This document shows, piece after piece, positions 1 to 7,554 of a DNA stretch of 64,000 nt. The position numbers and the translations under genes were made by a program. The DNA lies in assembly GCA_002127285.1 (NCBI GenBank), contig NFUW01000001.1, positions 632,057 to 696,056 of the forward strand, in the 5' to 3' direction. Positions within the stretch are counted from its first letter, which is position 1; every line of letters begins with the position of its first letter. This DNA is from Chitinophagaceae bacterium IBVUCB1. Lineage in GTDB: Bacteria; Bacteroidota; Bacteroidia; Chitinophagales; Chitinophagaceae. A model generated the notes under the pieces. It ran no database searches. It saw nothing but the letters and a program-made list of their open reading frames with translations, and had not been told where the DNA came from.

Positions 1-18
1 CAGCAGAATAGTCCTCAT
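1..18 (-). CDS. possible 5' end of a gene leaving the window
   Basis: The complement of the first 18 bases reads ATG followed by codons for R-T-I-L-L, a start that could begin a signal peptide. Only six codons are visible, so neither product nor reality can be established. If it is a gene, the three 12-bp repeats at 181-290 lie in its upstream region. Confidence 0.25.
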
Positions 19-180
19 CTTATAAAGTTACAAAACAGGTAGATTTATGACTAATTATATTAATCAGATAATATTTAACGTATATTTGCTATAATAAAAT
101 CCTGTAAAATGCCATTCAATCACCTATATCAAAAAACACATCAGCCATCACACAAAATCAGCACTTCACTACCCTGAACT

Positions 181-290
181 CAAAGCGAAACAATTTGCAC
201 ACCGTCAAAAAACGGCAACAAAACGAAACATTTTTAACTATTGGTTGCAAAAAACTACCCTATTCAAGTGTTTGCTACCAAAACGAAACA
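181..290. repeat. three 12-bp direct repeats, CAAAACGAAACA type
   Basis: CAAAACGAAACA occurs exactly at 219-230 and 279-290, and once with one mismatch (CAAAGCGAAACA) at 181-192. The two exact copies are 60 bp apart. The rest of 19-299 is AT-rich and holds no credible gene. A TATATTTG box on the plus strand at 81-88 has no gene to drive. The repeats may be protein-binding sites; this is inference. Confidence 0.5.
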
Positions 291-311
291 GTTTTTGTGC
301 TATCTGTTTCG
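284..311 (-). terminator. hairpin at the 3' end of truB
   Basis: CGAAACAG (284-291) and CTGTTTCG (304-311) form a perfect 8-bp stem that spans the truB stop codon. On the minus strand the stem is followed by TTTTGG, compatible with intrinsic termination. Confidence 0.5.
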
Positions 312-1007
312 GGCGGGTGGCTTTTCACTATAGCCCCAGTGTAGTTTCCACTGGTCGGGGGTGAGGGCATCTGCCACATCAAAGTCGCCTATTTTGGTAC
401 GGCGCAGCTCCTGCAGGTAGCCGCCACAACCAAGAGCAGCCCCAAAGTCGTTAGCCAGAGAGCGTATATATGTACCCGTGCTGCAAGCTACCCTAAAATG
501 TACCTCGGGCAGGGCTATATGAGTTATCTCAAAAGCGGTAATGGTTATGGGGCGTGGATGCAGTACTATCTCTTTGCCTGCCCTTGCAAGATCGTAAGCA
601 CGCTCACCCTCTTTCTTAATGGCAGAATGGATGGGTGGCACCTGCATTATCTCACCTGTAAACTGCTTTACGGTTTCGTGTATGGCGGCTTCGGTAATGT
701 GGTCGTAAGGTTGGGGGTTCTCGGGCTTGCTTTCCATATCGTAGGTAGGGGTAGTAGCGCCTAGGTGTATAATGCCCGTGTACTCTTTGGGCAAGCGTTG
801 ATAGTCGCTAATCTTTTTGGTATAAGTGCCTGTGCAGCAGATGAGCAGCCCCGTAGCCAGCGGGTCCAGCGTACCTGCATGGCCTATCTTCACCTTTACA
901 AGGCGTTTCACCATATTCACGGCGTCAAAAGACGTCCATCTGTATGGCTTGTCTATCAGCAATACGGCACCCTCTTTCAGTTGTTCTTTGGCAGGCAAGG
1001 CTAACAT
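300..1007 (-). CDS. truB: tRNA pseudouridine(55) synthase TruB
   Basis: TruB converts U55 of the tRNA T-loop to pseudouridine in the cytoplasm. The 235-residue protein has the N-terminal LLIDKPYRWTSFDAV segment and the catalytic motif GHAGTLDPLATG with the catalytic aspartate at residue 48. It is much shorter than the roughly 310-residue proteobacterial enzyme and lacks the C-terminal PUA domain, as is usual in Bacteroidota. The ATG at 1007 lies only 5 nt downstream of a perfect TATCTTTG -7 box, suggesting a leaderless or nearly leaderless mRNA. The gene is divergent from the aroF-type gene. Confidence 0.96.
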   Translation of the reverse strand: MLALPAKEQLKEGAVLLIDKPYRWTSFDAVNMVKRLVKVKIGHAGTLDPLATGLLICCTGTYTKKISDYQRLPKEYTGIIHLGATTPTYDMESKPENPQPYDHITEAAIHETVKQFTGEIMQVPPIHSAIKKEGERAYDLARAGKEIVLHPRPITITAFEITHIALPEVHFRVACSTGTYIRSLANDFGAALGCGGYLQELRRTKIGDFDVADALTPDQWKLHWGYSEKPPARNR

Positions 1008-1012
1008 GGGCG

Positions 1013-1020
1013 CAAAGATA
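1013..1020 (-). promoter_or_regulatory. -7 box of truB (TATCTTTG)
   Basis: The minus strand reads TATCTTTG, an exact match to the Bacteroidota -7 consensus TAnnTTTG. Only CGCCC separates it from the ATG, so transcription should start at or next to the start codon. Confidence 0.6.
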
Positions 1021-1030
1021 ATACCCCAAC

Positions 1031-1080
1031 CCTAAAGGGCTGTTATTTTTAAAGCCCCCTTTAGGGGGTTAGGGGGTTTA
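1031..1080. repeat. GC-rich palindromic element (CCCCTTTAGGGGG type)
   Basis: The spacer between truB and aroF carries AAGCCCCCTTTAGGGGGTTAGGGGG, a hairpin with a GGTTAGGGG tail. Related sequences occur at 17736-17757 and 23411-23453. Such dispersed elements are common in Bacteroidota intergenic DNA; the comparison outside this window is from memory. Confidence 0.55.
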
Positions 1081-1084
1081 CCTT

Positions 1085-1092
1085 TAACTTTG
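1085..1092 (+). promoter_or_regulatory. -7 box of the DAHP synthase gene (TAACTTTG)
   Basis: TAACTTTG matches TAnnTTTG exactly and ends 4 nt before the ATG at 1097. This predicts a leaderless transcript. Confidence 0.6.
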
Positions 1093-1096
1093 CCCC

Positions 1097-2176
1097 ATGT
1101 CTTTTTTCAAAACGGGCAGGCAACCGTTTATCATAGCCGGGCCGTGCAGTGCCGAAACGAGGGAGCAGGTATTGGAAGTAGCGGCAGGTATTGCCCGTCT
1201 GCCAGTTGGACTGTACCGCGCAGGTGTATGGAAGCCCCGCACACGCCCCGGCAGCTTTGAAGGCAATGGCATAGAGGCGTTGAAATGGCTGCAAGAGGTA
1301 AAGTCTGCTTATAATATACCAGTAACAGTTGAGGTAGCAGAACCTTTGCATATAGAGCAGGCACTAGCACATGGTATGGATGTATTGTGGATTGGTGCGC
1401 GTACTACGGTCAACCCGTTTCAGGTGCAGCGATTGGCAGATGCACTAAAGGGGGTGAATATACCTGTGATGGTAAAGAACCCTGTGAACCCCGATGTGGA
1501 TTTGTGGCAGGGTGCTATAGAGCGCATGATGCAGGCAGGCATTACTGATATTGCCGCTATACATAGGGGCTTTTCTACTTATCAGGCTGCATCTGTATAT
1601 CGCAATCAGCCCAACTGGCCGATACCCATTGAACTGAAACGCCGCAACCCCGAACTGCCCATCTTCTGCGACCCGAGCCATATTACCGGCAATCGCGAAC
1701 TGGTAGCTGATATAGCTCAAAAGGCAATGGATATGGGCTTTGAGGGACTGATGATAGAAACGCACCCCAAGCCACCGCAGGCATGGAGCGATGCTGCCCA
1801 GCAGGTAACACCCGCAAGGCTTGCCGAGATATTGGAGCAGCTTGTGGTGCGTCAACAGCATACTACAGATAGCAGTCGAGGGCTGACATTGGAGCACCTG
1901 CGCCAACAGATGGATAGCCTTGATGCGGAAATCATAGACCTGATAGCCCGCCGGATGGAACTGAGCGAGCGCATGGGAGGAGTAAAGAAAGCTTGCAACA
2001 TGACTGCCTACCAACCTGAACGCTGGCGAGAGATAGTGGCTACACGCGGAGCAAGGGCTGCTCAACACAATCTATCGCAGGAGTTTATTGTGTCGCTGTA
2101 CGAAAAGATACACAACGAGAGCATCAAAAAGCAACTGGAGATACTACAGGCTTTGCTGAATGATGTAAAAGGTTAA
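1097..2176 (+). CDS. bifunctional DAHP synthase / chorismate mutase
   Basis: This 359-residue protein joins a KDPG-aldolase-like DAHP synthase (residues about 1-260; motifs IAGPCSAET, GARTTVNPFQ, VKNPVNPD, FCDPSHI) to an AroQ-type chorismate mutase (about 266-359; LRQQMDSLDAEIIDLIARRM). It would condense phosphoenolpyruvate with erythrose 4-phosphate at the start of the shikimate pathway and convert chorismate to prephenate at the branch to Phe and Tyr. The fusion allows feedback control of the first step through the mutase domain, as known for related fused enzymes. aroE lies 0.8 kb downstream on the opposite strand. The symbol is left empty because naming of this fusion is inconsistent (aroF, aroG, pheB are all used). 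Confidence 0.95.
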   Translation: MSFFKTGRQPFIIAGPCSAETREQVLEVAAGIARLPVGLYRAGVWKPRTRPGSFEGNGIEALKWLQEVKSAYNIPVTVEVAEPLHIEQALAHGMDVLWIGARTTVNPFQVQRLADALKGVNIPVMVKNPVNPDVDLWQGAIERMMQAGITDIAAIHRGFSTYQAASVYRNQPNWPIPIELKRRNPELPIFCDPSHITGNRELVADIAQKAMDMGFEGLMIETHPKPPQAWSDAAQQVTPARLAEILEQLVVRQQHTTDSSRGLTLEHLRQQMDSLDAEIIDLIARRMELSERMGGVKKACNMTAYQPERWREIVATRGARAAQHNLSQEFIVSLYEKIHNESIKKQLEILQALLNDVKG

Positions 2177-2211
2177 TTTTACCCCTTTCTACAAAATACC
2201 GATACTATACA

Positions 2212-3000
2212 TTGGCGCTGAAACAACATAAAGACGACAGGGTACGCTACGAACAGCAGGTAGATAATGCACGCACCTATGTGCTGCCTTTTATAGAGCA
2301 GACCAAAGCCATAGGCAAGGGTGTGAACGTGCTGGAAATAGGCTGCGGCGAGGGTGGTGTACTGGTACCGTTTATGGATAAGGGTGCTTTTTGTGTGGGT
2401 GTTGACCTGAACCCGCTACGCATAGACCTTGCCAATGGCTTTTATGCACAAGAGGTAGCGGAAGGCAAGATTGAATTTCTGTACAAGAATGTATATGATG
2501 ATGATTTCCTGCAACGATTCAAAGGCTTTTTTGATGTCATCATCCTGAAAGATGCGATAGAACATATACCAGAGCAGGAAAAGTTTATCCCCTACCTGAA
2601 AAACTTTTTGAGAGAGGGCGGGCAGATTTTCTTTGGCTTTCCGCCGTGGTATATGCCCTTTGGCGGACACCAACAGATATGCGAGCATAAACTGGGCATG
2701 ATGCCTTGGTATCATATACTACCAAAGCCCATGTACAAAGGCATACTGAAGATGATTGGTGAGGATGAGGGCGTTATCCGAGAGTTGATGGAGATATACG
2801 ATACACGTATTACCATAGAGCGTTTTGAAAGGATAGTGCGAAAGAGTAGCATGAAGTTTTTGAACAAAACTCATTTTCTCATCAACCCAATTTATAAATA
2901 CAAATTCGGGTGGCAGCCGCGTAAGCAATTTGGCATTATCAGTGCCATACCTTTTGTCCGCAATTTTGTTACTACTTGTGTCTATTACACTATCGGTTAG
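2212..3000 (+). CDS. class I SAM-dependent methyltransferase
   Basis: The 262-residue protein has a Rossmann methyltransferase core: motif I VLEIGCGEGGV (about residues 40-50), the acidic end of strand 2 at VGVDLNPLR, and a motif IV-like segment DVIILKDAIEHIPE typical of small-molecule or lipid methyltransferases. The substrate cannot be told. No ATG is available at the right place and translation most likely starts at TTG 2212. The gene follows the DAHP synthase by 35 bp and probably shares its transcript. Its last 11 bp overlap the 3' end of the convergent aroE. Confidence 0.85.
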   Translation: MALKQHKDDRVRYEQQVDNARTYVLPFIEQTKAIGKGVNVLEIGCGEGGVLVPFMDKGAFCVGVDLNPLRIDLANGFYAQEVAEGKIEFLYKNVYDDDFLQRFKGFFDVIILKDAIEHIPEQEKFIPYLKNFLREGGQIFFGFPPWYMPFGGHQQICEHKLGMMPWYHILPKPMYKGILKMIGEDEGVIRELMEIYDTRITIERFERIVRKSSMKFLNKTHFLINPIYKYKFGWQPRKQFGIISAIPFVRNFVTTCVYYTIG

Positions 3001-3721
3001 TGTTCCAGATGCGCCACGATGCCTCTGCTTGCAGCACCAGCATTTCATAGCCGTTCTTAACGGTTGCCCCTGCCAAGATACCCTTTTGCATAAAGACTGT
3101 TTCAGCAGGGTTATATACTAAGTCGTATAGCAAATGCGATGTTGTAAGAAATTGATACGGTATATCAGGAGCGTTATCTGTATGCGGGTACATACCCAAT
3201 GGCGTAGTGTTGATGATGATGGTATGAGCTTGGATGATGCTTTCGGTGAGTTGACTGTATTGATAATTGCCCCCATTCCTTGATACGATATTGTATTGAA
3301 TACCGAGTTGTTTCAGTGCATATACTACGGCTTTAGACGAACCACCACTACCCAATACCAACGCATGTGTATGATCCGGTTGCAGTAATGGGTGTATGCT
3401 ATCTGTAAAGCCTATCCAGTCTGTATTATAGCCGGCGAGTATGCCATCCTTTATCGTTATGCAGTTGACAGCACCTATGGCTTTTGCTGCATCGTCTATG
3501 GCATCAAGGTAGGGTATTACCTCTTGCTTGTAGGGTATGGTTACATTAAGCCCTTGTAATGAGGGATTGTTATTCAATAAAGCCGTTAGCTCTTCTATAC
3601 TTGCTAAGGGATATGCTTTGTAATCGGCATCAATACCCTGCTCTGCAAACTTTTTGGCAAAGTATGGTGGTGAAAATGAATGACTAAGCGGGTAACCGAT
3701 AAGGCCATAAGATGCTGCCAT
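2990..3721 (-). CDS. aroE: shikimate dehydrogenase
   Basis: AroE reduces 3-dehydroshikimate to shikimate with NADPH. The 243-residue protein shows the substrate-binding motif YPLSHSFSP (residues 10-18), the catalytic lysine K65 in NVTIPYKQ, the aspartate D101 in NTDWIGF, and a glycine-rich NADP loop LVLGSGGSSKAV near residue 121. Length and order match the family. It is convergent with the methyltransferase and lies downstream of the phosphosulfolactate synthase-like gene, from which a terminator separates it. Confidence 0.95.
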   Translation of the reverse strand: MAASYGLIGYPLSHSFSPPYFAKKFAEQGIDADYKAYPLASIEELTALLNNNPSLQGLNVTIPYKQEVIPYLDAIDDAAKAIGAVNCITIKDGILAGYNTDWIGFTDSIHPLLQPDHTHALVLGSGGSSKAVVYALKQLGIQYNIVSRNGGNYQYSQLTESIIQAHTIIINTTPLGMYPHTDNAPDIPYQFLTTSHLLYDLVYNPAETVFMQKGILAGATVKNGYEMLVLQAEASWRIWNTNR

Positions 3722-3747
3722 ACTACTAATATACCTGTTGCTGTAAT

Positions 3748-3772
3748 GAAAAAGGCGTACTGTATGTACGCC
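3748..3772 (-). terminator. terminator of the phosphosulfolactate synthase-like gene
   Basis: GGCGTAC (3754-3760), TGTAT loop and GTACGCC (3766-3772) form a 7-bp perfect stem followed on the minus strand by TTTTTC, about 12 nt past the stop codon at 3784. Confidence 0.75.
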
Positions 3773-3783
3773 CCGTATATTGT

Positions 3784-4557
3784 TTAGTTGTTTGCATCCA
3801 CATTCAGGTACAGGTGGAAGGTATCGCCGCGCAGCCCTACGCGCATCGCTTCCAAAGGTATCACCTCGTTGGGTGCTATATTACCGAGGTTTACGTTTGC
3901 GCCCAGCAATTCCTGAAAATATACCTGCTGTGCTTTTTGCGGTGCTTCCCATATTATCTTTTCGTAGGGTATCTGCGTCAGTATCTCTTGCACCAAACCC
4001 TCGCGCACCTCGCCACTACCACGGTAGATGCCAACATTACCTGCTTCTCGTGCTTCGGCTATCACATAGGTAGAGCCTGCTTCCAACTCCGCACGCATCA
4101 GTTCTATCCACTTATAAGGGGGTATGATGTGTGCTGCGTCTTTAGAACCTACTTCAGACAGTACGGTAACATGCTTTGCCAGCTTTTCTATATAGCCGCA
4201 TTTTTCGGCATGGGGTATAGTGATGGAGCCGTCTGATACTTCTACATGCTCCAGCCCATATTCTTTAATTACATTCAGGTAGTCATCAAACTGTCCACGT
4301 ATCAAAAAGGCTTCAAACAATGTGCCGCCAAAGTAAACTGGTATGCCGTGCGCCCTGTATATATCTATCTTTTCGCGCAGGTTGTTGGTTACAAAAGCCG
4401 TACCAAAGCCGAATTTTACGATATCTACATACGGTGCGGCAACAGATAAGAAATTCTTAACCTCGTCTAGCCCCATACCCTTGTCCATCACCATCGTCAA
4501 GCCATGCTGGCGCGGCTTTTGGGTACGTTCAGGCAGGTTTTTCAAATGAAAATTCAT
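3784..4557 (-). CDS. phosphosulfolactate synthase-like protein (ComA family)
   Basis: The 257-residue TIM-barrel protein matches the ComA family, which adds sulfite to phosphoenolpyruvate to give phosphosulfolactate. Recognisable segments are HGLTMVMDKGMGLDEVKNFL near the start, VDIVKFGFGTAF, YFGGTLFEAF, HVEVSDGSI, VLSEVGSKD and VIAEAREAGNVGIYRG. In archaea the step belongs to coenzyme M synthesis; in Bacteroidota the product fate is not settled, sulfolactate or sulfonolipid precursors being possibilities. The longer reading frame starts at a TTG inside the TACATTTG promoter box, so ATG 4557 is the start. No comB- or comC-like gene is adjacent. Confidence 0.85.
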   Translation of the reverse strand: MNFHLKNLPERTQKPRQHGLTMVMDKGMGLDEVKNFLSVAAPYVDIVKFGFGTAFVTNNLREKIDIYRAHGIPVYFGGTLFEAFLIRGQFDDYLNVIKEYGLEHVEVSDGSITIPHAEKCGYIEKLAKHVTVLSEVGSKDAAHIIPPYKWIELMRAELEAGSTYVIAEAREAGNVGIYRGSGEVREGLVQEILTQIPYEKIIWEAPQKAQQVYFQELLGANVNLGNIAPNEVIPLEAMRVGLRGDTFHLYLNVDANN

Positions 4558-4584
4558 GCGTCTTCTTTTTGTCTTATTCAGCAA

Positions 4585-4592
4585 CAAATGTA
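4585..4592 (-). promoter_or_regulatory. -7 box (TACATTTG) of the ComA-like gene
   Basis: The minus strand reads TACATTTG, 27 nt upstream of ATG 4557. Its position excludes the upstream TTG start. Confidence 0.6.
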
Positions 4593-4660
4593 CATCTTTA
4601 ACGCATGTGTGTACAAAATGAATTTTTCACTTGTATATTAGCATAATATTTTTCAGGCTT

Positions 4661-4954
4661 ATGAAACGCAATGTTCCATTATTAGGTTTTGTAATAGGTG
4701 CTATACTGCCTTTGATAGGTATGTTTATCGTTTACCTGATATTATTTCAGGGTATTGCTTTAGAAGACTTCATCAAGCAATTAAGGCATACACCATCGCA
4801 AGCCACTAAAGTCATCAGCCTTGGCATACTCATCAATATTATCCCTTTTATATTTTATACCAACAAACGCCTCGACCTAACGGCAAGAGGCATCTTTATA
4901 GCAACGATGCTATATGCAGTATTCATGCTGCTTATCAAGTTTGTTTGGAACTAA
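4661..4954 (+). CDS. small DUF4199-like membrane protein
   Basis: This 97-residue protein has three or four hydrophobic segments: about residues 5-28, 52-66 and 77-95. The loop LILFQGIALEDFIKQLR resembles DUF4199-type membrane proteins, but the assignment is weak. It ends one base before the lpxB ATG, so the two are translationally coupled or at least cotranscribed. A role in the envelope is inferred only from the topology and from lpxB. Confidence 0.75.
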   Translation: MKRNVPLLGFVIGAILPLIGMFIVYLILFQGIALEDFIKQLRHTPSQATKVISLGILINIIPFIFYTNKRLDLTARGIFIATMLYAVFMLLIKFVWN

Positions 4955-4955
4955 T

Positions 4956-6053
4956 ATGCGTTACTATATTATAGCGGGCGAAGCCAGTGGCGACTTGCAT
5001 GGCAGCAACCTGATTAAAGCCATCCGCCAAAAGGATGCAGGTGCAGATGTGCGCTGCTGGGGTGGTGATAAGATGCAGGCTGCGGGTGCTACATTGGTAA
5101 AGCATTACCGCGAACTAGCATTTATGGGCTTTGTAGAAGTGCTGCTGCACCTGCGCACCATACTACGCAATATAGATTTCTGTAAAAAAGACATCGTCGC
5201 CTACAAACCTGATGTGTTGGTGCTGATAGACTACCCCGGCTTTAATATGCGCATTGCCGAATGGGCGAAAAAGCAGGGTATCAAAATCGTCTATTATATA
5301 TCTCCGCAGGTATGGGCATGGAAAGAAAGCCGTGTGCATAAGCTGAAACGTGATGTAGATAAGATGCTGGTGATACTGCCATTTGAAAAAGACTTTTATA
5401 AGAAGTGGGATTATGAAACGGACTATGTAGGACATCCGCTGATACAGGTGGTAGAAGAAGAATTGAAAACACCTGCTGATAAACTATGTGAAAAGCCTGT
5501 GATAGCACTACTGCCCGGCAGCCGCGCTCAGGAGATAAAAGTGAAACTGCCCATTATGCTGCAAGCAGTAAAGCACTACCCCGATTATCAGTTCATAGTA
5601 GCACAAGCACCATCGCAGCCCGATGTACTTTATACCAATATCATAGGCAATCAAAACGTACTACTTGCCAAAGGGCAAACCTACAACCTGCTGAAACAGG
5701 CATCGGCCGCATTGGTAACGAGCGGTACGGCTACATTGGAAACCGCTTTGTTTGGCGTACCAGAAGTGGTATGCTACAAAGGCAATCCCATATCTTACCA
5801 ACTGGCAAAACGGCTGATAAAAGTGAAATACATATCGCTGGTGAACCTGATAATGGATAAACCCGTGATAACCGAACTGATACAAGGCGACCTGAATGAA
5901 GCTATGCTAAAACAGCAACTGGACAAGCTGCTGCACAACCCCGCGCACATTGCCCAACTGAAGCAAGACTACGCGAAGCTATGGCATTTGCTGGGAGACA
6001 AGAACGCATCTGACAATGCAGCGCAGGCTATCATAGATGTATTGCATACCTAA
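4956..6053 (+). CDS. lpxB: lipid-A-disaccharide synthase
   Basis: LpxB joins UDP-2,3-diacylglucosamine and lipid X to form the lipid A disaccharide at the inner membrane. The 365-residue protein begins MRYYIIAGEASGDLHG, the diagnostic GEASGDLHG motif, followed by FMGFVEVL, DYPGFNMRIA, YYISPQVWAWK, VGHPL and LLPGSRAQEI, and ends with the UDP-sugar site LVTSGTATLET. ATG 4956 is chosen because it restores the family N-terminus; the open frame continues upstream into the preceding gene. It converges with the Rieske gene, sharing 4 bp. Confidence 0.97.
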   Translation: MRYYIIAGEASGDLHGSNLIKAIRQKDAGADVRCWGGDKMQAAGATLVKHYRELAFMGFVEVLLHLRTILRNIDFCKKDIVAYKPDVLVLIDYPGFNMRIAEWAKKQGIKIVYYISPQVWAWKESRVHKLKRDVDKMLVILPFEKDFYKKWDYETDYVGHPLIQVVEEELKTPADKLCEKPVIALLPGSRAQEIKVKLPIMLQAVKHYPDYQFIVAQAPSQPDVLYTNIIGNQNVLLAKGQTYNLLKQASAALVTSGTATLETALFGVPEVVCYKGNPISYQLAKRLIKVKYISLVNLIMDKPVITELIQGDLNEAMLKQQLDKLLHNPAHIAQLKQDYAKLWHLLGDKNASDNAAQAIIDVLHT

Positions 6054-7129
6054 GTATTCATAAACTCCGCTATCAGCGAGTGGAAGTGGTGTGTGCCTTG
6101 TTCTCGCGTTACGGAATAACGCCCATGCTTATAAAACCTTGAAAGTACACCACGCTGCACCTGCTCTACTATTTCTTCGTCTTCCATTTCTACGGTATCT
6201 AAATCGCTACCCGCGCCTGTATCCAGTTTGCTGTCATCCAACACATAGGTGATGAATTGTACTTTACATTCATCGGGGCTTTGGGGCAATACGATATTGA
6301 GCGACAAGCCCCAAGGATAGAAGTTGAACATCATATTGGGGAATACCCAGAAATAATAAGCGGCTACTTCCTTGCCATAGTCGGGCGACGAAGCAGGTAA
6401 ATCAAAACACACATCTCCTTTTTTGCCGATGCCTAATTGCAGGTTGCTGTATCGAAACAACTCAGTGGTGTACTCCCCGAAATCGAGCACCTGATTGAGC
6501 CCTGCATGTACAAAAGGTATATGAAAACCTTCGAGGTAGTTTTCGCAATACAGTGCCCAGTTTGCTTTTACTGTAAACTCCCTGCTGCGCTCCTTCACCG
6601 TACGCAGCTTATCCATCGGAAACCAGTGCATACGCTGCATCATATCTGCAAACACGGCTTGCGCGGGTATGGTGGCTTGCAAAGAAGTGAATAACAACTT
6701 GCCCCAATTGAATAATAGCAGGTTATGCAAATTATCAGCCTCGGAAGGGAAATCCTCTACTTCTTTAAACTCGGGCATTGACATAAACCCACCATCCAAG
6801 CCGAACTGCTTGCCATGATATTTGCAACGGATATTGTGCAGCTTGCAAGGCTCTGTTACCAGCAGGTTGCCGCGATGGGTGCATACATTGCTCATGCAAC
6901 GCAGAATACCTGCCTCGTCTTTTGTAAGCAACAGTGGCTCGTTCATATAACCATCGAGCAGGGTAAAGGGATGCGCATTGCCTTGCAGCATATCGGCATC
7001 GCCTATGTATTGCCATAACGGCGCAAATAGTTTTTCTTTTGCCGCACTGAAATATTGCGGCTCGCGATAGAAAGCAGTATCTAATGTATGCGCACGGGCT
7101 ATGTTTGCATCTATAAAGAAACGCTGCAT
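6050..7129 (-). CDS. Rieske non-heme iron oxygenase alpha subunit
   Basis: The 359-residue protein contains a Rieske [2Fe-2S] site (C83-x-H85 and C102-x2-H105 in CTHRGNLL and CKYHGKQF) and a mononuclear iron site with H203 and H208 in NYLEGFHIPFVH. These are the marks of ring-hydroxylating or choline/betaine-type monooxygenases. The sequence resembles the stand-alone alpha subunits common in Bacteroidota rather than two-component aromatic dioxygenases; no reductase or beta subunit is nearby, so the substrate and electron donor are unknown. Its tail overlaps lpxB. Confidence 0.9.
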   Translation of the reverse strand: MQRFFIDANIARAHTLDTAFYREPQYFSAAKEKLFAPLWQYIGDADMLQGNAHPFTLLDGYMNEPLLLTKDEAGILRCMSNVCTHRGNLLVTEPCKLHNIRCKYHGKQFGLDGGFMSMPEFKEVEDFPSEADNLHNLLLFNWGKLLFTSLQATIPAQAVFADMMQRMHWFPMDKLRTVKERSREFTVKANWALYCENYLEGFHIPFVHAGLNQVLDFGEYTTELFRYSNLQLGIGKKGDVCFDLPASSPDYGKEVAAYYFWVFPNMMFNFYPWGLSLNIVLPQSPDECKVQFITYVLDDSKLDTGAGSDLDTVEMEDEEIVEQVQRGVLSRFYKHGRYSVTREQGTHHFHSLIAEFMNT

Positions 7130-7170
7130 GGGCAGATGTTTTGCTTAAAGATAATATATGCTGCCGATGG

Positions 7171-7202
7171 CTGAAAAAGAAAAGCTGCCCGATGGGCAGC
7201 TT
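7171..7202 (-). terminator. tRNA-Ala terminator
   Basis: AAGCTGCCC (7182-7190), GAT, GGGCAGCTT (7194-7202) form a 9-bp perfect stem. The minus strand continues TTTCTTTTTC, a typical intrinsic terminator just after the tRNA. Confidence 0.85.
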
Positions 7203-7207
7203 AGTAT

Positions 7208-7284
<77 letters not shown>

Positions 7285-7360
7285 ATGCGGGTTGCAAATA
7301 TAGCTTCTTGAAACTATTTGGCAAATTTCTTGTTAACTTTAAAAACAACTCATTTGCATT

Positions 7361-7519
7361 ATGTGGCGGCAGATACTTACATATTTCTACTTGCGCAAGA
7401 AAGACCCCAATGCGCCGTCTAATACCAATATTAAATTCATGCATGGCATGAACAGGATTTCCCTGTTTGTATTCCTGATAGGTATTATCGTAATGATAGT
7501 GCGCCTGATACGCCGATAA
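7361..7519 (+). CDS. 52-residue single-helix membrane protein
   Basis: ATG 7361 opens a 52-codon frame ending TAA 7519: a basic N-terminus (MWRQILTYFYLRKKDPNAPS), a middle NTNIKFMHGMNRIS, and one hydrophobic helix (about residues 33-48) ending in RLIRR. It resembles small Chitinophagaceae proteins labelled DUF6728, from memory. A degenerate -7 box CTCATTTG ends 4 nt before the ATG. It is 35 bp upstream of the SDR gene and may be cotranscribed. Function is unknown. Confidence 0.75.
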   Translation: MWRQILTYFYLRKKDPNAPSNTNIKFMHGMNRISLFVFLIGIIVMIVRLIRR

Positions 7520-7554
7520 CACGAACCTATTTGCGGGTACGTTGTTATACCTGC

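Noticed and set aside
81-88. TATATTTG box on the plus strand near the left edge
   Set aside because: It matches the -7 consensus, but no plus-strand gene or RNA structure follows before truB on the opposite strand; chance match in AT-rich DNA.
1445-2068. 207-codon frame antisense to the DAHP synthase
   Set aside because: It overlaps a well-supported enzyme gene and shows no family features.
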